From an uncultured bacterium (GTDB lineage Bacteria > Hydrogenedentota > Hydrogenedentia > Hydrogenedentales > CAILVY01): 29,734 nt of DNA. Made by a program: the position numbers and the translations under genes. The notes under the pieces are model-generated. The model was not told the origin of the DNA. It ran no database searches and saw nothing but the letters and a program-made list of their open reading frames with translations. The stretch is from contig CALEDJ010000067.1 of assembly GCA_937951485.1 (NCBI GenBank), positions 1 through 29,734 of the forward strand. Reading direction: 5' to 3'. Below, one piece after another: positions 8,394 through 15,808 of this stretch (the first letter of the stretch is position 1; each line of letters begins with the position of its first letter).

Positions 8394-8953
8394 CCCTCGG
8401 ATTCCTCCCCGCTCACCCATTGTTTGAACAAATAACCGCGCCGCGCCGGCACGCGCCGGATGGCATCCGAGGGACAATTCCGCGCAATCGAGCATTCGTT
8501 GCAATTGACACAGAGATCGCGTTTGATCTGCAGATGAAGCGAACCATTGCCGAACTGGCCGCAACCTTTGACGCACTTGGCGCAGCCAAAGCAGCGTTCC
8601 TCATCCACTGTATATTCGTAGAAAGGCTCCTCAATGAACTTGCGTTTGAGCGCGCCCACCGGACACAGTTCGTTTTCCGCGCCCGTATCGCGCGCCTTGG
8701 CGCCCGGTTGCAGGTAACCGCTGCACAGGTCGCAGTAGCCGCAAATCTCGTAGGTGTGGACGCATTTGACGGCGGACGGGTTCAAGACGCAATTCGTGGC
8801 GCAGCGCCCGCACTGGATGCACTTGGCGGGGTCAATCTGCCAGACCATCCCTTCCGCGTCCGGGCGGGCGGCCATCCAGGCGCCGCCGCCCGCCGCCAGC
8901 ACCGCCGCCGCGCGAATGAACTCACGCCGGTCTATTTTGTCCCTGCTGTCCAT
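8390..8953 (-). CDS. Tat-exported multi-cluster ferredoxin (NapG-like)
   Basis: A 187-residue ferredoxin with a twin-arginine signal, DRREFIRAAAVLAAGGG (R9, R10), so it should fold with its clusters in the cytosol and be exported. Cysteines are arranged for about four [4Fe-4S] clusters: C45/C48/C51/C55, C64/C71/C74/C77/C97, C121/C124/C127/C131 and C148/C151/C154/C160. This resembles NapG and DmsB-like proteins. It is the natural periplasmic partner of the NapH-like protein, with which it shares an ATGA junction. The start at 8953 is fixed by an excellent AGGAG eight bases upstream and places the signal at the N-terminus; the ATG at 9034 would bury the signal behind 27 residues. A 55-base gap separates it from the upstream propeller gene. 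Its terminal acceptor is not identified. Confidence 0.92.
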   Translation of the reverse strand: MDSRDKIDRREFIRAAAVLAAGGGAWMAARPDAEGMVWQIDPAKCIQCGRCATNCVLNPSAVKCVHTYEICGYCDLCSGYLQPGAKARDTGAENELCPVGALKRKFIEEPFYEYTVDEERCFGCAKCVKGCGQFGNGSLHLQIKRDLCVNCNECSIARNCPSDAIRRVPARRGYLFKQWVSGEESEG

Positions 8954-9008
8954 ACTTGAAACTCCTGCTGCCAATGTATCTGGTTGAGCAAGTGGGGATC
9001 TTGCCTGA

Positions 9009-10025
9009 TTAGTTCTTGGGAGCCCGTTCTTCAAAAATCAGCAACTCCCTTCGTGGACCATGCAGCACCAGGACGCGGTCTTCACTGTCCACCGCCACAT
9101 CCCTCACCAAAGCCTCTTCCTGAAAAGAGGCCGCGGCCTCGGCCAGCGTGCCGATCATTTCCGGCGTGGCGACGACGCCCAACAAGGTGGTGTCGGGGGA
9201 ATACACCTTGACCCTGTTGATGCCTTTCTCGACGGTAACCAGCGAGGCGTCACTCCGGAAGACCGCGTGAATGGGATTACAGCATCCGCTGAATCCGTCG
9301 AGTTCGATGCCGGGCCGGTACCAGGAACTCGCCAGGCTGCCGTCGGCCCTGTAATGCTCAAAGCCAAGCCTGCCCGGATTCACCACCCACAGCCCGCCGC
9401 CGGGATCCAACAGCACATCAATATAGGGACTGGGCACAACCAGGCCGGGAATATCGCGTTCAGGGTCACGTTCGCCGATTCTGTTCAGTAGATTGCCGGA
9501 GATATCGAAGCGACAAATGACTTTGTTGCCTGCGTCGGCGGCAAACACATGCTGTTCGTCCGCAACAATAGAAGTAATCCATGCGCGCGGGCCAAGATCT
9601 TGCCAAGACTGTAGATGCGTACCATGGGGGTCATGCACGGCGATGCGGGTGCGCATGCCAAGATAGAGCCGACCGTCCGGACCTTCGGCCAGACAGTCCG
9701 GCGCGCCCTCAACTGCGATGCGCCCCTTTTCGCCACCCGAAGAATCCAGCACAAGGACGGCATCCTGCCCTGCTACCAGGATCGTTCCGTCGCCGCGCAC
9801 GCACAGGGCTGTCGGCGCATCGAGATTCAGGGAGATGCGCTTTGCCTCGCGGAACAGGACCTTGGCCGGGTCCACCGCCTCATAGGGCGAAACATCGTAG
9901 AGGAGTGCAGGTCCCGGTTCGCGCCGCCGTTCCGTCAGCGCCAGCGCAAGCGCCAAGACCATCGCAGCAACGGCGAGTACAGCCCAAAGCCACGCCGGAA
10001 TCAGATGTTTTGGGATTGCGTCCAT
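9009..10025 (-). CDS. Membrane-anchored NHL-type beta-propeller with CCNP motif
   Basis: A 338-residue protein with an N-terminal membrane anchor (about 9-30, LIPAWLWAVLAVAAMVLALA) and a six-bladed NHL-like propeller that should face the periplasm. Blades are seen as repeated x-D-x-x-G-x-L/I-x-V/L patterns, for example DGTILVAGQDAVLVLD and DGRLYLGMRTRIAVHD. One blade carries ELDGFSGCCNPIHAVF, a vicinal Cys-Cys followed by Asn-Pro. This is striking in an otherwise cysteine-poor propeller and could bind a metal or form a strained disulfide. The start at 10025 shares one base with the preceding TGA (TGATG) and has GGGAG ten bases upstream. It lies directly before the exported ferredoxin gene, so a partner role in the same electron path is plausible. 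No enzymatic activity can be assigned. Confidence 0.8.
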   Translation of the reverse strand: MDAIPKHLIPAWLWAVLAVAAMVLALALALTERRREPGPALLYDVSPYEAVDPAKVLFREAKRISLNLDAPTALCVRGDGTILVAGQDAVLVLDSSGGEKGRIAVEGAPDCLAEGPDGRLYLGMRTRIAVHDPHGTHLQSWQDLGPRAWITSIVADEQHVFAADAGNKVICRFDISGNLLNRIGERDPERDIPGLVVPSPYIDVLLDPGGGLWVVNPGRLGFEHYRADGSLASSWYRPGIELDGFSGCCNPIHAVFRSDASLVTVEKGINRVKVYSPDTTLLGVVATPEMIGTLAEAAASFQEEALVRDVAVDSEDRVLVLHGPRRELLIFEERAPKN

Positions 10026-11464
10026 CAGGAAACCGCTCCCACGGAAATACATACCATTTGGGTCAAATCTCGCAAGAGCATGCGGTCGCCGACGAGGGCG
10101 ATCGGCCCCCAGGCGTCGTGTCCATGCAATACCTGTGCGCGGTCGAGTTCTTCATAGGCTGTCCGGCTGATCCGCAGCATGGTCAGTTCGCCGGTGTCCC
10201 CTAAAATGTAGCACTTTCCATCGGCAAAGAGGAACGGCCCAAGCCCGAAACGTTGGGCCTGTCCGCTGGACCATACAAGGGTCCCGTCGGGATCGTAACA
10301 GACAAACTGCGAGCGCAACGCCCCGGCATCCTTGGGCATGATGCTGTACAACAAACCGTCATAATAGATTGGGGTATGCTGTTCGGCCGCCAGGCCCTCC
10401 CTGGGACCATGCCGATAGAGAACCTCGGCTGAAAAGACCCCACCGTTTTCCTGCACACGGATCATCATGCCGCCCTCGCCGTAGCCCGCCGCGATGAAAA
10501 TCCGGCCATCCCCCAATGGAACCGGCGACGGCGCGATGACGCGCGCGTTCCACGGTATCTGCCACAGCAAAGCGCCGGCCTCCGGGCCGTCGGCGGCCAC
10601 GCCCACGACACCGCCCACGGCACTGTACACATACATATATCGGCCCGCAATGGTCGTCGGAACGACCGAAGAGTGGGACATTTTCCAACCCGGCGTATTG
10701 GGCGTGGTCCAGACCGGTTCGCCCGTCTCGCCGTCAACCGCCATCATCAATACATCGGGGCCGCCCGGCGCGAGAATCACCCGGGAGCCGTCTATGAGCG
10801 GACACTGCCCGGTGTACCAGAGCGGTTCTTCCGCGCCGTAATCCCGCTGCATGTCTATACCCCAGCGGAAGCCGCCTGTGACGGGGTCAAGGCAGACCAC
10901 ATGGCAGCGCGGTCCGATGGTCACGAGCATATCGTCGGTCACGGCGGGCACGGTGCGCGACATGCCGTGGTTTTTCTTCACGTCCACGTAATAAAACCTT
11001 CGCCAGATTTCGCGTCCATCTTCCAGCGACAGACAGCGGATGGCGTCGGCCCGTTCCTCTTCGTCGTAATCCAAGAGATAAACCCGACCATTCCAGACCA
11101 CCGGCCCCGCGTATCCTTCGCCAAGTTCCACGCTCCAAAGGATGGGCGGTCCCGAAGCGCCCCAATGATCAGCCAAGGGCGCGGATTCCTTGACGATATT
11201 GTCAAAATCGGGACCTCTGAAACGGGGCCAGGAACCTTCGCAGACGGAGGGAACGCCATCGAATGCCTGAAATACACCCACAAGGTCAACGGCCTGACGC
11301 GCGGCCTGCGACCTCGCGGGAGCGCCGTCTTTCCCCGGCAAGCGCATTTCTATATCGAAAATTGATGGCGCGGCGAGCCACTGCCACGACACAGTCACCG
11401 CCGCCAACAAGGTCACAAGACCTGTCAGGGCGGCCAGGATAGGGTATCGTGATACGTTGTTCAT
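10025..11464 (-). CDS. Membrane-anchored PQQ-like beta-propeller protein
   Basis: A 479-residue protein with an N-terminal signal anchor (about 8-30, ILAALTGLVTLLAAVTVSWQ) and a BamB/PQQ-like propeller beginning at SWPRFRGPDFDNI. Blade motifs include IRCLSLEDGREIWRR, VVCLDPVTGGFRWG and VDGETGEPVWTTP. It is a paralogue of the 11574-12863 and 13091-14311 proteins: all share the opening W-P/R-F-x-G segment, a V-W-x-T-P style blade, and an end like RMLLRDLTQMVCI. PQQ-dehydrogenase active-site residues are not evident, so this is probably a non-catalytic propeller or an unusual enzyme. The start at 11464 puts the anchor at the N-terminus, although its ribosome site is weak; the ATG at 11518 would add 18 residues. 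A 109-base gap with strong hairpins separates it from the upstream gene. Confidence 0.82.
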   Translation of the reverse strand: MNNVSRYPILAALTGLVTLLAAVTVSWQWLAAPSIFDIEMRLPGKDGAPARSQAARQAVDLVGVFQAFDGVPSVCEGSWPRFRGPDFDNIVKESAPLADHWGASGPPILWSVELGEGYAGPVVWNGRVYLLDYDEEERADAIRCLSLEDGREIWRRFYYVDVKKNHGMSRTVPAVTDDMLVTIGPRCHVVCLDPVTGGFRWGIDMQRDYGAEEPLWYTGQCPLIDGSRVILAPGGPDVLMMAVDGETGEPVWTTPNTPGWKMSHSSVVPTTIAGRYMYVYSAVGGVVGVAADGPEAGALLWQIPWNARVIAPSPVPLGDGRIFIAAGYGEGGMMIRVQENGGVFSAEVLYRHGPREGLAAEQHTPIYYDGLLYSIMPKDAGALRSQFVCYDPDGTLVWSSGQAQRFGLGPFLFADGKCYILGDTGELTMLRISRTAYEELDRAQVLHGHDAWGPIALVGDRMLLRDLTQMVCISVGAVS

Positions 11465-11525
11465 GGTAAATACAAGTGACTTTCTGGAGAACACCACTGG
11501 AACGCGAAAACCGATCACCGTTCAA

Positions 11526-11573
11526 GGCGCGGCCTTCCGTGCGCGGCGGAAAGGGCCAACGCTGTTTTCCGCG
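11526..11573 (-). other. Intercistronic alternative hairpins
   Basis: Just after the stop of the first operon gene, two mutually exclusive stems can form: GCGGAAA (11546-11552) with TTTCCGC (11566-11572), and GGCCTTCCG (11531-11539) with CGGAAAGGGCC (11547-11557, two-base bulge). No T-tract follows, so RNA processing or 3' protection of the first cistron is more likely than full termination. This is inference from base pairing only. Confidence 0.35.
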
Positions 11574-12863
11574 TCAGGGGTTCTTCAGGTCAAGACACTT
11601 CATCTCACGCTGGCTGCGAACCAGAAGCCTGCCTTGCGAGAGGGCCATGGGCGCCCAAATCTCTCTGCCGCCGAGCAGATTGACCTGGGCCAGTTCCCTG
11701 TAACCGTCGGGGGACGGTTCAATCATGCACAGGATACCCTTTTTGCCGTCAAGGTTGAAGATCAGGCCGTCGGCGAGGAGCAAAGGTCCCCGCTCGAAGG
11801 ACATCGAGAACCAGGATTCACGGGTCTTCCATTTGACTTTGCCGTCGAGCGTCAGGCACATCAGGCCATCTTCGCGCTCGTTCGAGTTGCTGTTGACATA
11901 AAGATAACCGTCATAAAACAACGGCTGTTGAATCTGGCTGCCGCAGGCGTCGGTTTTGAAGATTTCCCTAACGGAGAACCCGCCGTTTTCTTTGTTAATC
12001 CGGATCATGGCGGAACCCGCATTGTACCCGCCGGTGATGAAAATACGGTCATCGGGCAAGGCGGTGGCATAGGGGATGGGAATGCGGCATTGGAAGCCGT
12101 CGTAGGTCCAGAGAATTGTCCCATCCTCCAGCGAAATGCCGGCCACCAAGCCCTTCGTGCCGCCGCTGCGTTCAGAGGCGCTGATCATGACAGCCTGATC
12201 CACCCCGCAAAGGGTGGCAATCACGGGCGTCGAATAGCCCACGTTGCCGAGCGAGGGCGTTTTCCAGACCACTTCGCCGGTATCCCGTTTCATAGCGACC
12301 ACAAAAGCGTCGGGTGCCTGGGGGGCGACAATGACCAAATCCCCGTGAAGGGATGGGGCTTGTGTGACTCCCCACCGCGGCAAACTCACGCCGAAATCGC
12401 TCAACAGGTTCTTCGACCATACTGGCTGACGGGTCTTGCGGTCTATGCAGTGCATGTGGCCCAGCAATCCGACCGTATAAACGTATCGTTCATCTATCGT
12501 GGGTGCCGTCCGCGACCCGTCATGGCTCACGCTGCCGGGCGCCGCATAGGAAAAACTCCAGAGTTCCTCGCCTGTTTCAAGGCTGAGACAGCGCAAAACG
12601 TCTTTTTCCCGGTCCGGACGGTCCAACAAATACACCTCCCCATCTCGGACTGAGGGGGAACCGTAACCGGCGCCCAGGGACACGGTCCAAAGCACTTTGG
12701 GGCCTTTTGACGGCCAGGTGCGGGCCAGGCCGGTTTCCCGCGAGATGTTATTCCGGTCCGGACCGCCAAACTGGGGCCAGTCCGCATGGGCCAACAGCGG
12801 CCAAATGAGACATAGCGCCACCAAGAACACGACAAGATTTCTTAGTAAATGGATAGTTTTCAT
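11574..12863 (-). CDS. Secreted PQQ-like beta-propeller protein, first operon gene
   Basis: A 429-residue protein with a Sec signal peptide (MKTIHLLRNLVVFLVALCLI, then WPLLAHA, cleavage after AHA near 27) and a BamB/PQQ-like propeller. The mature protein starts with DWPQFGGPDRNNIS. Blades include LRCLSLETGEELWSF, MHCIDRKTRQPVWSK and AMKRDTGEVVWKTP, and it ends RLLVRSQREMKCLDL. It is probably periplasmic. The start at 12863 has GAGG nine bases upstream. It is the first gene of the minus-strand block and is preceded by a leader with a promoter candidate at 12931-12959. The long ordered propeller without an obvious catalytic site suggests ligand or protein binding; a quinoprotein-like enzyme cannot be excluded. 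Confidence 0.87.
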   Translation of the reverse strand: MKTIHLLRNLVVFLVALCLIWPLLAHADWPQFGGPDRNNISRETGLARTWPSKGPKVLWTVSLGAGYGSPSVRDGEVYLLDRPDREKDVLRCLSLETGEELWSFSYAAPGSVSHDGSRTAPTIDERYVYTVGLLGHMHCIDRKTRQPVWSKNLLSDFGVSLPRWGVTQAPSLHGDLVIVAPQAPDAFVVAMKRDTGEVVWKTPSLGNVGYSTPVIATLCGVDQAVMISASERSGGTKGLVAGISLEDGTILWTYDGFQCRIPIPYATALPDDRIFITGGYNAGSAMIRINKENGGFSVREIFKTDACGSQIQQPLFYDGYLYVNSNSNEREDGLMCLTLDGKVKWKTRESWFSMSFERGPLLLADGLIFNLDGKKGILCMIEPSPDGYRELAQVNLLGGREIWAPMALSQGRLLVRSQREMKCLDLKNP

Positions 12864-12900
12864 TGCCTATCGCCTCGTTTGTGTCATTGGCCGGTCGCCG

Positions 12901-12959
12901 GTTCCAGGCGGAACAGCCGCCTTGCTGTTCAGTGTAAAGGTTTGGACTGCCTGATGCAA
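12901..12959 (-). promoter_or_regulatory. Candidate operon promoter and leader with overlapping hairpins
   Basis: Read on the minus strand, TTGCAT (12959-12954), a 17-base spacer and TACACT (12936-12931) match a sigma70-type promoter weakly (3/6 and 4/6). The following leader can fold three ways that exclude each other: AACAGC/GCTGTT (12929-12924 with 12917-12912), GGCGG/CCGCC (12921-12917 with 12911-12907) and GTTCC/GGAAC (12914-12910 with 12905-12901). This could be a regulatory leader for the redox operon. There is no leader peptide or recognised riboswitch core. Confidence 0.35.
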
Positions 12960-12987
12960 TAAACGGTTTTCTGCGGCGAATTCGGGC

Positions 12988-13017
12988 TTGCACCGGGTGC
13001 GGCGCGCAAGGCATAAT
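12988..13017 (+). promoter_or_regulatory. Candidate sigma70 promoter for the 13091 propeller gene
   Basis: TTGCAC (12988-12993), an 18-base spacer and CATAAT (13012-13017, 5/6 to consensus) lie about 74 bases before the start codon. It is divergent from, and within 30 bases of, the minus-strand promoter candidate, so the two could share regulation. Confidence 0.5.
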
Positions 13018-13090
13018 GCGCTCCAAAAGGCCAGAAATGTAAAAACTGTACAGGATACTGGCGGGTCCGGCACATCTGGAGGGAACGCCC

Positions 13091-14311
13091 ATGTTTCGGT
13101 TTGGCATCGTTGCGCTATTAATCGGCTCCGTATCCACCGCGATGGCGGATGTTACCCGGTTCCGAGGAGAAAACGGCGCTGGACATTTCGAGGGGGAAGG
13201 CGTGATGAAATCCTGGCCGGAGGGGGGGCCGCCACTGGCATGGATGGCCGATGGTTTGGGCCAAGGCTATGCTTCGCCAATCCAAGTCGGCGACACCATC
13301 TACGTCCCCGGCATGACCGATGATCAAGTCGGGCATATTTTCATACTGACTGCCGAGGGCGCGCCGTTGGGACGCATCACATACGGGCCTGAGACCCTGG
13401 ATAGTTACGCGCCGGGGTCGCGGTCCACCCCGACATTCGACGGCAACCGACTTTATATTCTGTCGGGCTTGGGAACGGTCTATTGCATCAACCTGGATAC
13501 GCAGCAAACGCTTTGGGCGGTGGATATTCTGGAGCGATTCCAAGGCAAAAACATCACATGGAGCCTGGCTGAATCGTTGTGGATTGAGGGGGATCGCGTC
13601 ATCTGCACGCCCGGCGGCCCGAACGGGGTCGTGGCGGCGCTGGACAAAATGACGGGCGAAACCGTATGGGCGACGACCGGTCTGGACGACCTTGCTTCGT
13701 ACTGCTCGCCGGTTATTGTGAACCATGGCGCACGAAGACTTCTTCTGACGGAAACCGCAAAATACCTTATTGGCGTGGATGCGGACAACGGCCGGCTGCT
13801 CTGGACACACAAGCATATCACTGATTACGACATCCATGCCGTGACGCCGGTCTATGACAAGGGGCTTGTTTATTACACCGGTGGATACGGTTCCGGTGGC
13901 GGCGTGGTTGAATTGTCGGAAGACGGTGCGTCCGTCCGCCAGAAATGGGAAGACAAGAAACTGGATTGTCAGCACCACGGCGTGGTGCTGGTGGATGGTT
14001 ATCTCTATGGAACGGGCCATCGGAACGCCCAGTTGATGTGCCTTGAAATGGCCACGGGCAAGCAAATGTGGTCCACGCGCGAGGTGCGCCAGGGCGTCGT
14101 CATTTATGCCGACGGCATGTTGTATGTTTATGAAGGTCCCCGTTCCGGCGTGGTCAGTCTGGTGAAAGCGACGCCGGAAGGTTTCGAACGCACCGGCCAC
14201 TTCTCGGTCACCGCGGGCGACGGCAACCACTGGGCGCACCCGATCATCATCAAGGGACGGCTATTGGTGCGACGGGGCGATGTCCTGCTGGCATATAATC
14301 TCAAACCGTGA
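13091..14311 (+). CDS. Secreted PQQ-like beta-propeller protein, divergent paralogue
   Basis: A 406-residue protein with a short Sec signal (MFRFGIVALLIGSVSTAMA, cleavage near 19) and a BamB/PQQ-like propeller. The mature N-terminus VTRFRGENGAGHF is a variant of the W-P-x-F-x-G-P opening of its three minus-strand paralogues. Blade motifs are VYCINLDTQQTLWAV, VAALDKMTGETVWATT, LIGVDADNGRLLWTH and LMCLEMATGKQMWST; the end RLLVRRGDVLLAYNL matches the RLLVRSQREMKCLDL end of the 11574-12863 protein. GGAGG lies eight bases before the start. It is transcribed away from the redox operon but from the same intergenic region, which suggests a common function. It converges with the prepilin-like gene after 58 bases. 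No catalytic residues of quinoprotein dehydrogenases are evident. Confidence 0.87.
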   Translation: MFRFGIVALLIGSVSTAMADVTRFRGENGAGHFEGEGVMKSWPEGGPPLAWMADGLGQGYASPIQVGDTIYVPGMTDDQVGHIFILTAEGAPLGRITYGPETLDSYAPGSRSTPTFDGNRLYILSGLGTVYCINLDTQQTLWAVDILERFQGKNITWSLAESLWIEGDRVICTPGGPNGVVAALDKMTGETVWATTGLDDLASYCSPVIVNHGARRLLLTETAKYLIGVDADNGRLLWTHKHITDYDIHAVTPVYDKGLVYYTGGYGSGGGVVELSEDGASVRQKWEDKKLDCQHHGVVLVDGYLYGTGHRNAQLMCLEMATGKQMWSTREVRQGVVIYADGMLYVYEGPRSGVVSLVKATPEGFERTGHFSVTAGDGNHWAHPIIIKGRLLVRRGDVLLAYNLKP

Positions 14312-14369
14312 TGTGGGGGCGATGCGCGGAGAGGCGGGGAACCGGTAATCGGCGCACCGTTTTATATCG

Positions 14370-15359
14370 CTATTCTCCCAGCCTGAACAGCGTGCCGAGG
14401 GCGGCGAATGATTTCGATGCCGGGAATTCGTCAGGGTACCTGTTGAACCGCACGTGGCCGTCCATATAGAGCGTGTTTGCGCCGCCCGGCATATGGTTGA
14501 ACTGAACGCTTGCCGAGGTGGTTGAAGAGACAACATCCCACATGACCGGCAAGGCGCTCTGCGCCATGGCGGATGCCGCAGGGTTATTGATGTCGGTGAC
14601 GACGAAACGCTCGATCCCTTCGCGAAGACGATAGATCGTGGTTCCGCTGCCATTTCCGAAGGTCACGCCCTGTGGGGTGGAAAATGCCGCGAAAATGCCA
14701 TACAGCGTTGCATCATTGAGGTCCCTGTCCAAAAGAAGGTCATTTCCGGGGTCCATATCTCCCAACGCGCCGTAGAACAGGGGCGGATAATGGGACAGGC
14801 ACCCCATCAGATACGCCATCTGCGCCGAGATGAACGCCTGCGGAAGCCCGAATGCGCCTACATTGATGGCCGGGGCCATTTCCGAGACCTTGTCGAGCAC
14901 AAAGCCGTAATAGAGGTAACTTGCGTCGGGTCTGGACGGAATCCCCTGGTAGGGGCACGCCTGCCCCGGCGCGTTTTGAACGACGCCCAACGGATTCACG
15001 CTTGCGGCGTCGGGATCGGAAGGGCAAATCAGCAGGTTAATATCGGACAGATATTCGGGGAAAACCGCGCTCATGTGGGCGGCCAGGCTGGCGCGCGAGG
15101 TTCCTTCCCGGCAAGTTGCCGGCAGGGCGTCCCCCCAGGGCTGGTCGCCGTGAATGCGCGGAAAAAGCCCCCCCGACTCACTGGCGTACATTTTGAACAC
15201 AAGCCCCATCTGCTTGAGGTTGTTCGCGCAACTGGCGCGCCGCGCCGCTTCGCGGGCGCGGCTCAATGCCGGCAACAGGACAGCCGCCAGGATGCCGATG
15301 ATGGCAATGACAACCAACAATTCAATCAGGGTGAATCCCTTGTTTCTTCTTCGTTGCAC
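14370..15359 (-). CDS. Prepilin-type protein with N-terminal methylation motif and H-x10-DG end
   Basis: A 329-residue pseudopilin-like protein. The N-terminus, [20 protein letters not shown], is a textbook type IV prepilin/type II pseudopilin cleavage and methylation site, cut after the Gly before Phe, followed by [19 protein letters not shown]. The C-terminus has [18 protein letters not shown], the H-x10-DG version of the H-x9-DG motif of the large pseudopilin-like families of PVC-type bacteria. The start is probably the GTG at 15359, giving a normal seven-residue leader with an AGAGAAG stretch just upstream; the ATG at 15440 would give an unusually long leader. No secretion or pilus genes lie nearby, as is common for this family. 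It may be a surface or assembly component; the function is unknown. Confidence 0.9.
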   Translation of the reverse strand: MQRRRNKGFTLIELLVVIAIIGILAAVLLPALSRAREAARRASCANNLKQMGLVFKMYASESGGLFPRIHGDQPWGDALPATCREGTSRASLAAHMSAVFPEYLSDINLLICPSDPDAASVNPLGVVQNAPGQACPYQGIPSRPDASYLYYGFVLDKVSEMAPAINVGAFGLPQAFISAQMAYLMGCLSHYPPLFYGALGDMDPGNDLLLDRDLNDATLYGIFAAFSTPQGVTFGNGSGTTIYRLREGIERFVVTDINNPAASAMAQSALPVMWDVVSSTTSASVQFNHMPGGANTLYMDGHVRFNRYPDEFPASKSFAALGTLFRLGE

Positions 15360-15808
15360 GTCTTCTCTTTCCCGACAGGTTCGCAGTACAGTCCGGCACT
15401 CTCGCAAGAGGATGCGATTTGAGGTGATCAAGATACTCAACCTGCCATGATATCGTCAACTTTTGAGAGGCGTTTGCGCCATGGGCGTTGTGACGCCGGC
15501 ATCGTTATCAAAACCCGATATTTTCATCTTCACGGCCAAAAATGGTCTGTTTCGCCGATGCCTGTCGGGGGCATTCCCAAAGGGCCCGTGCGGCATTTCA
15601 CTTGAGCCAAGCGATCAGGCCACAGGCGGAAATCGGGGGGAATTCGTCCCGGTATTGCAGTTCCGAAGGGACACCCCGCATAAACAGGCCGGTTTTTTTC
15701 TCAGTATAATCCGCATCGGAGTGCCGGGGAGCGGGCGTCAGGCGATTTCCATGCGGACACTTCTTCGCAGATATGACGAATGAAAACCACGGCGGTTATT
15801 GGAATTGG
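15360..15808. other. Intergenic region upstream of the prepilin-like gene
   Basis: Apart from the promoter candidate at 15430-15459 this 449-base stretch shows no supported gene. A 106-codon open frame on the plus strand (15463-15783) has no ribosome site, signal or recognisable domain and is treated as chance. No terminator is clear for the dehydrogenase gene ending at 15809. Confidence 0.6.
15430..15459 (-). promoter_or_regulatory. Candidate sigma70 promoter for the prepilin-like gene
   Basis: On the minus strand, TTGACG (15459-15454), an 18-base spacer and TATCTT (15435-15430) match consensus at 5/6 and 4/6. The GTG start lies about 70 bases downstream. It overlaps the alternative ATG region, which also favours the downstream GTG start. 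Confidence 0.4.

Noticed and set aside
261-14311. Quinoprotein alcohol or glucose dehydrogenases
   Set aside because: The propellers show PQQ-like blade motifs, but I cannot find the calcium and PQQ ligands or a cytochrome domain, so no enzyme name is given.
15463-15783. Possible 106-residue gene on the plus strand
   Set aside because: No ribosome site, signal, domain or homology-like pattern; it overlaps the promoter region of the prepilin-like gene.
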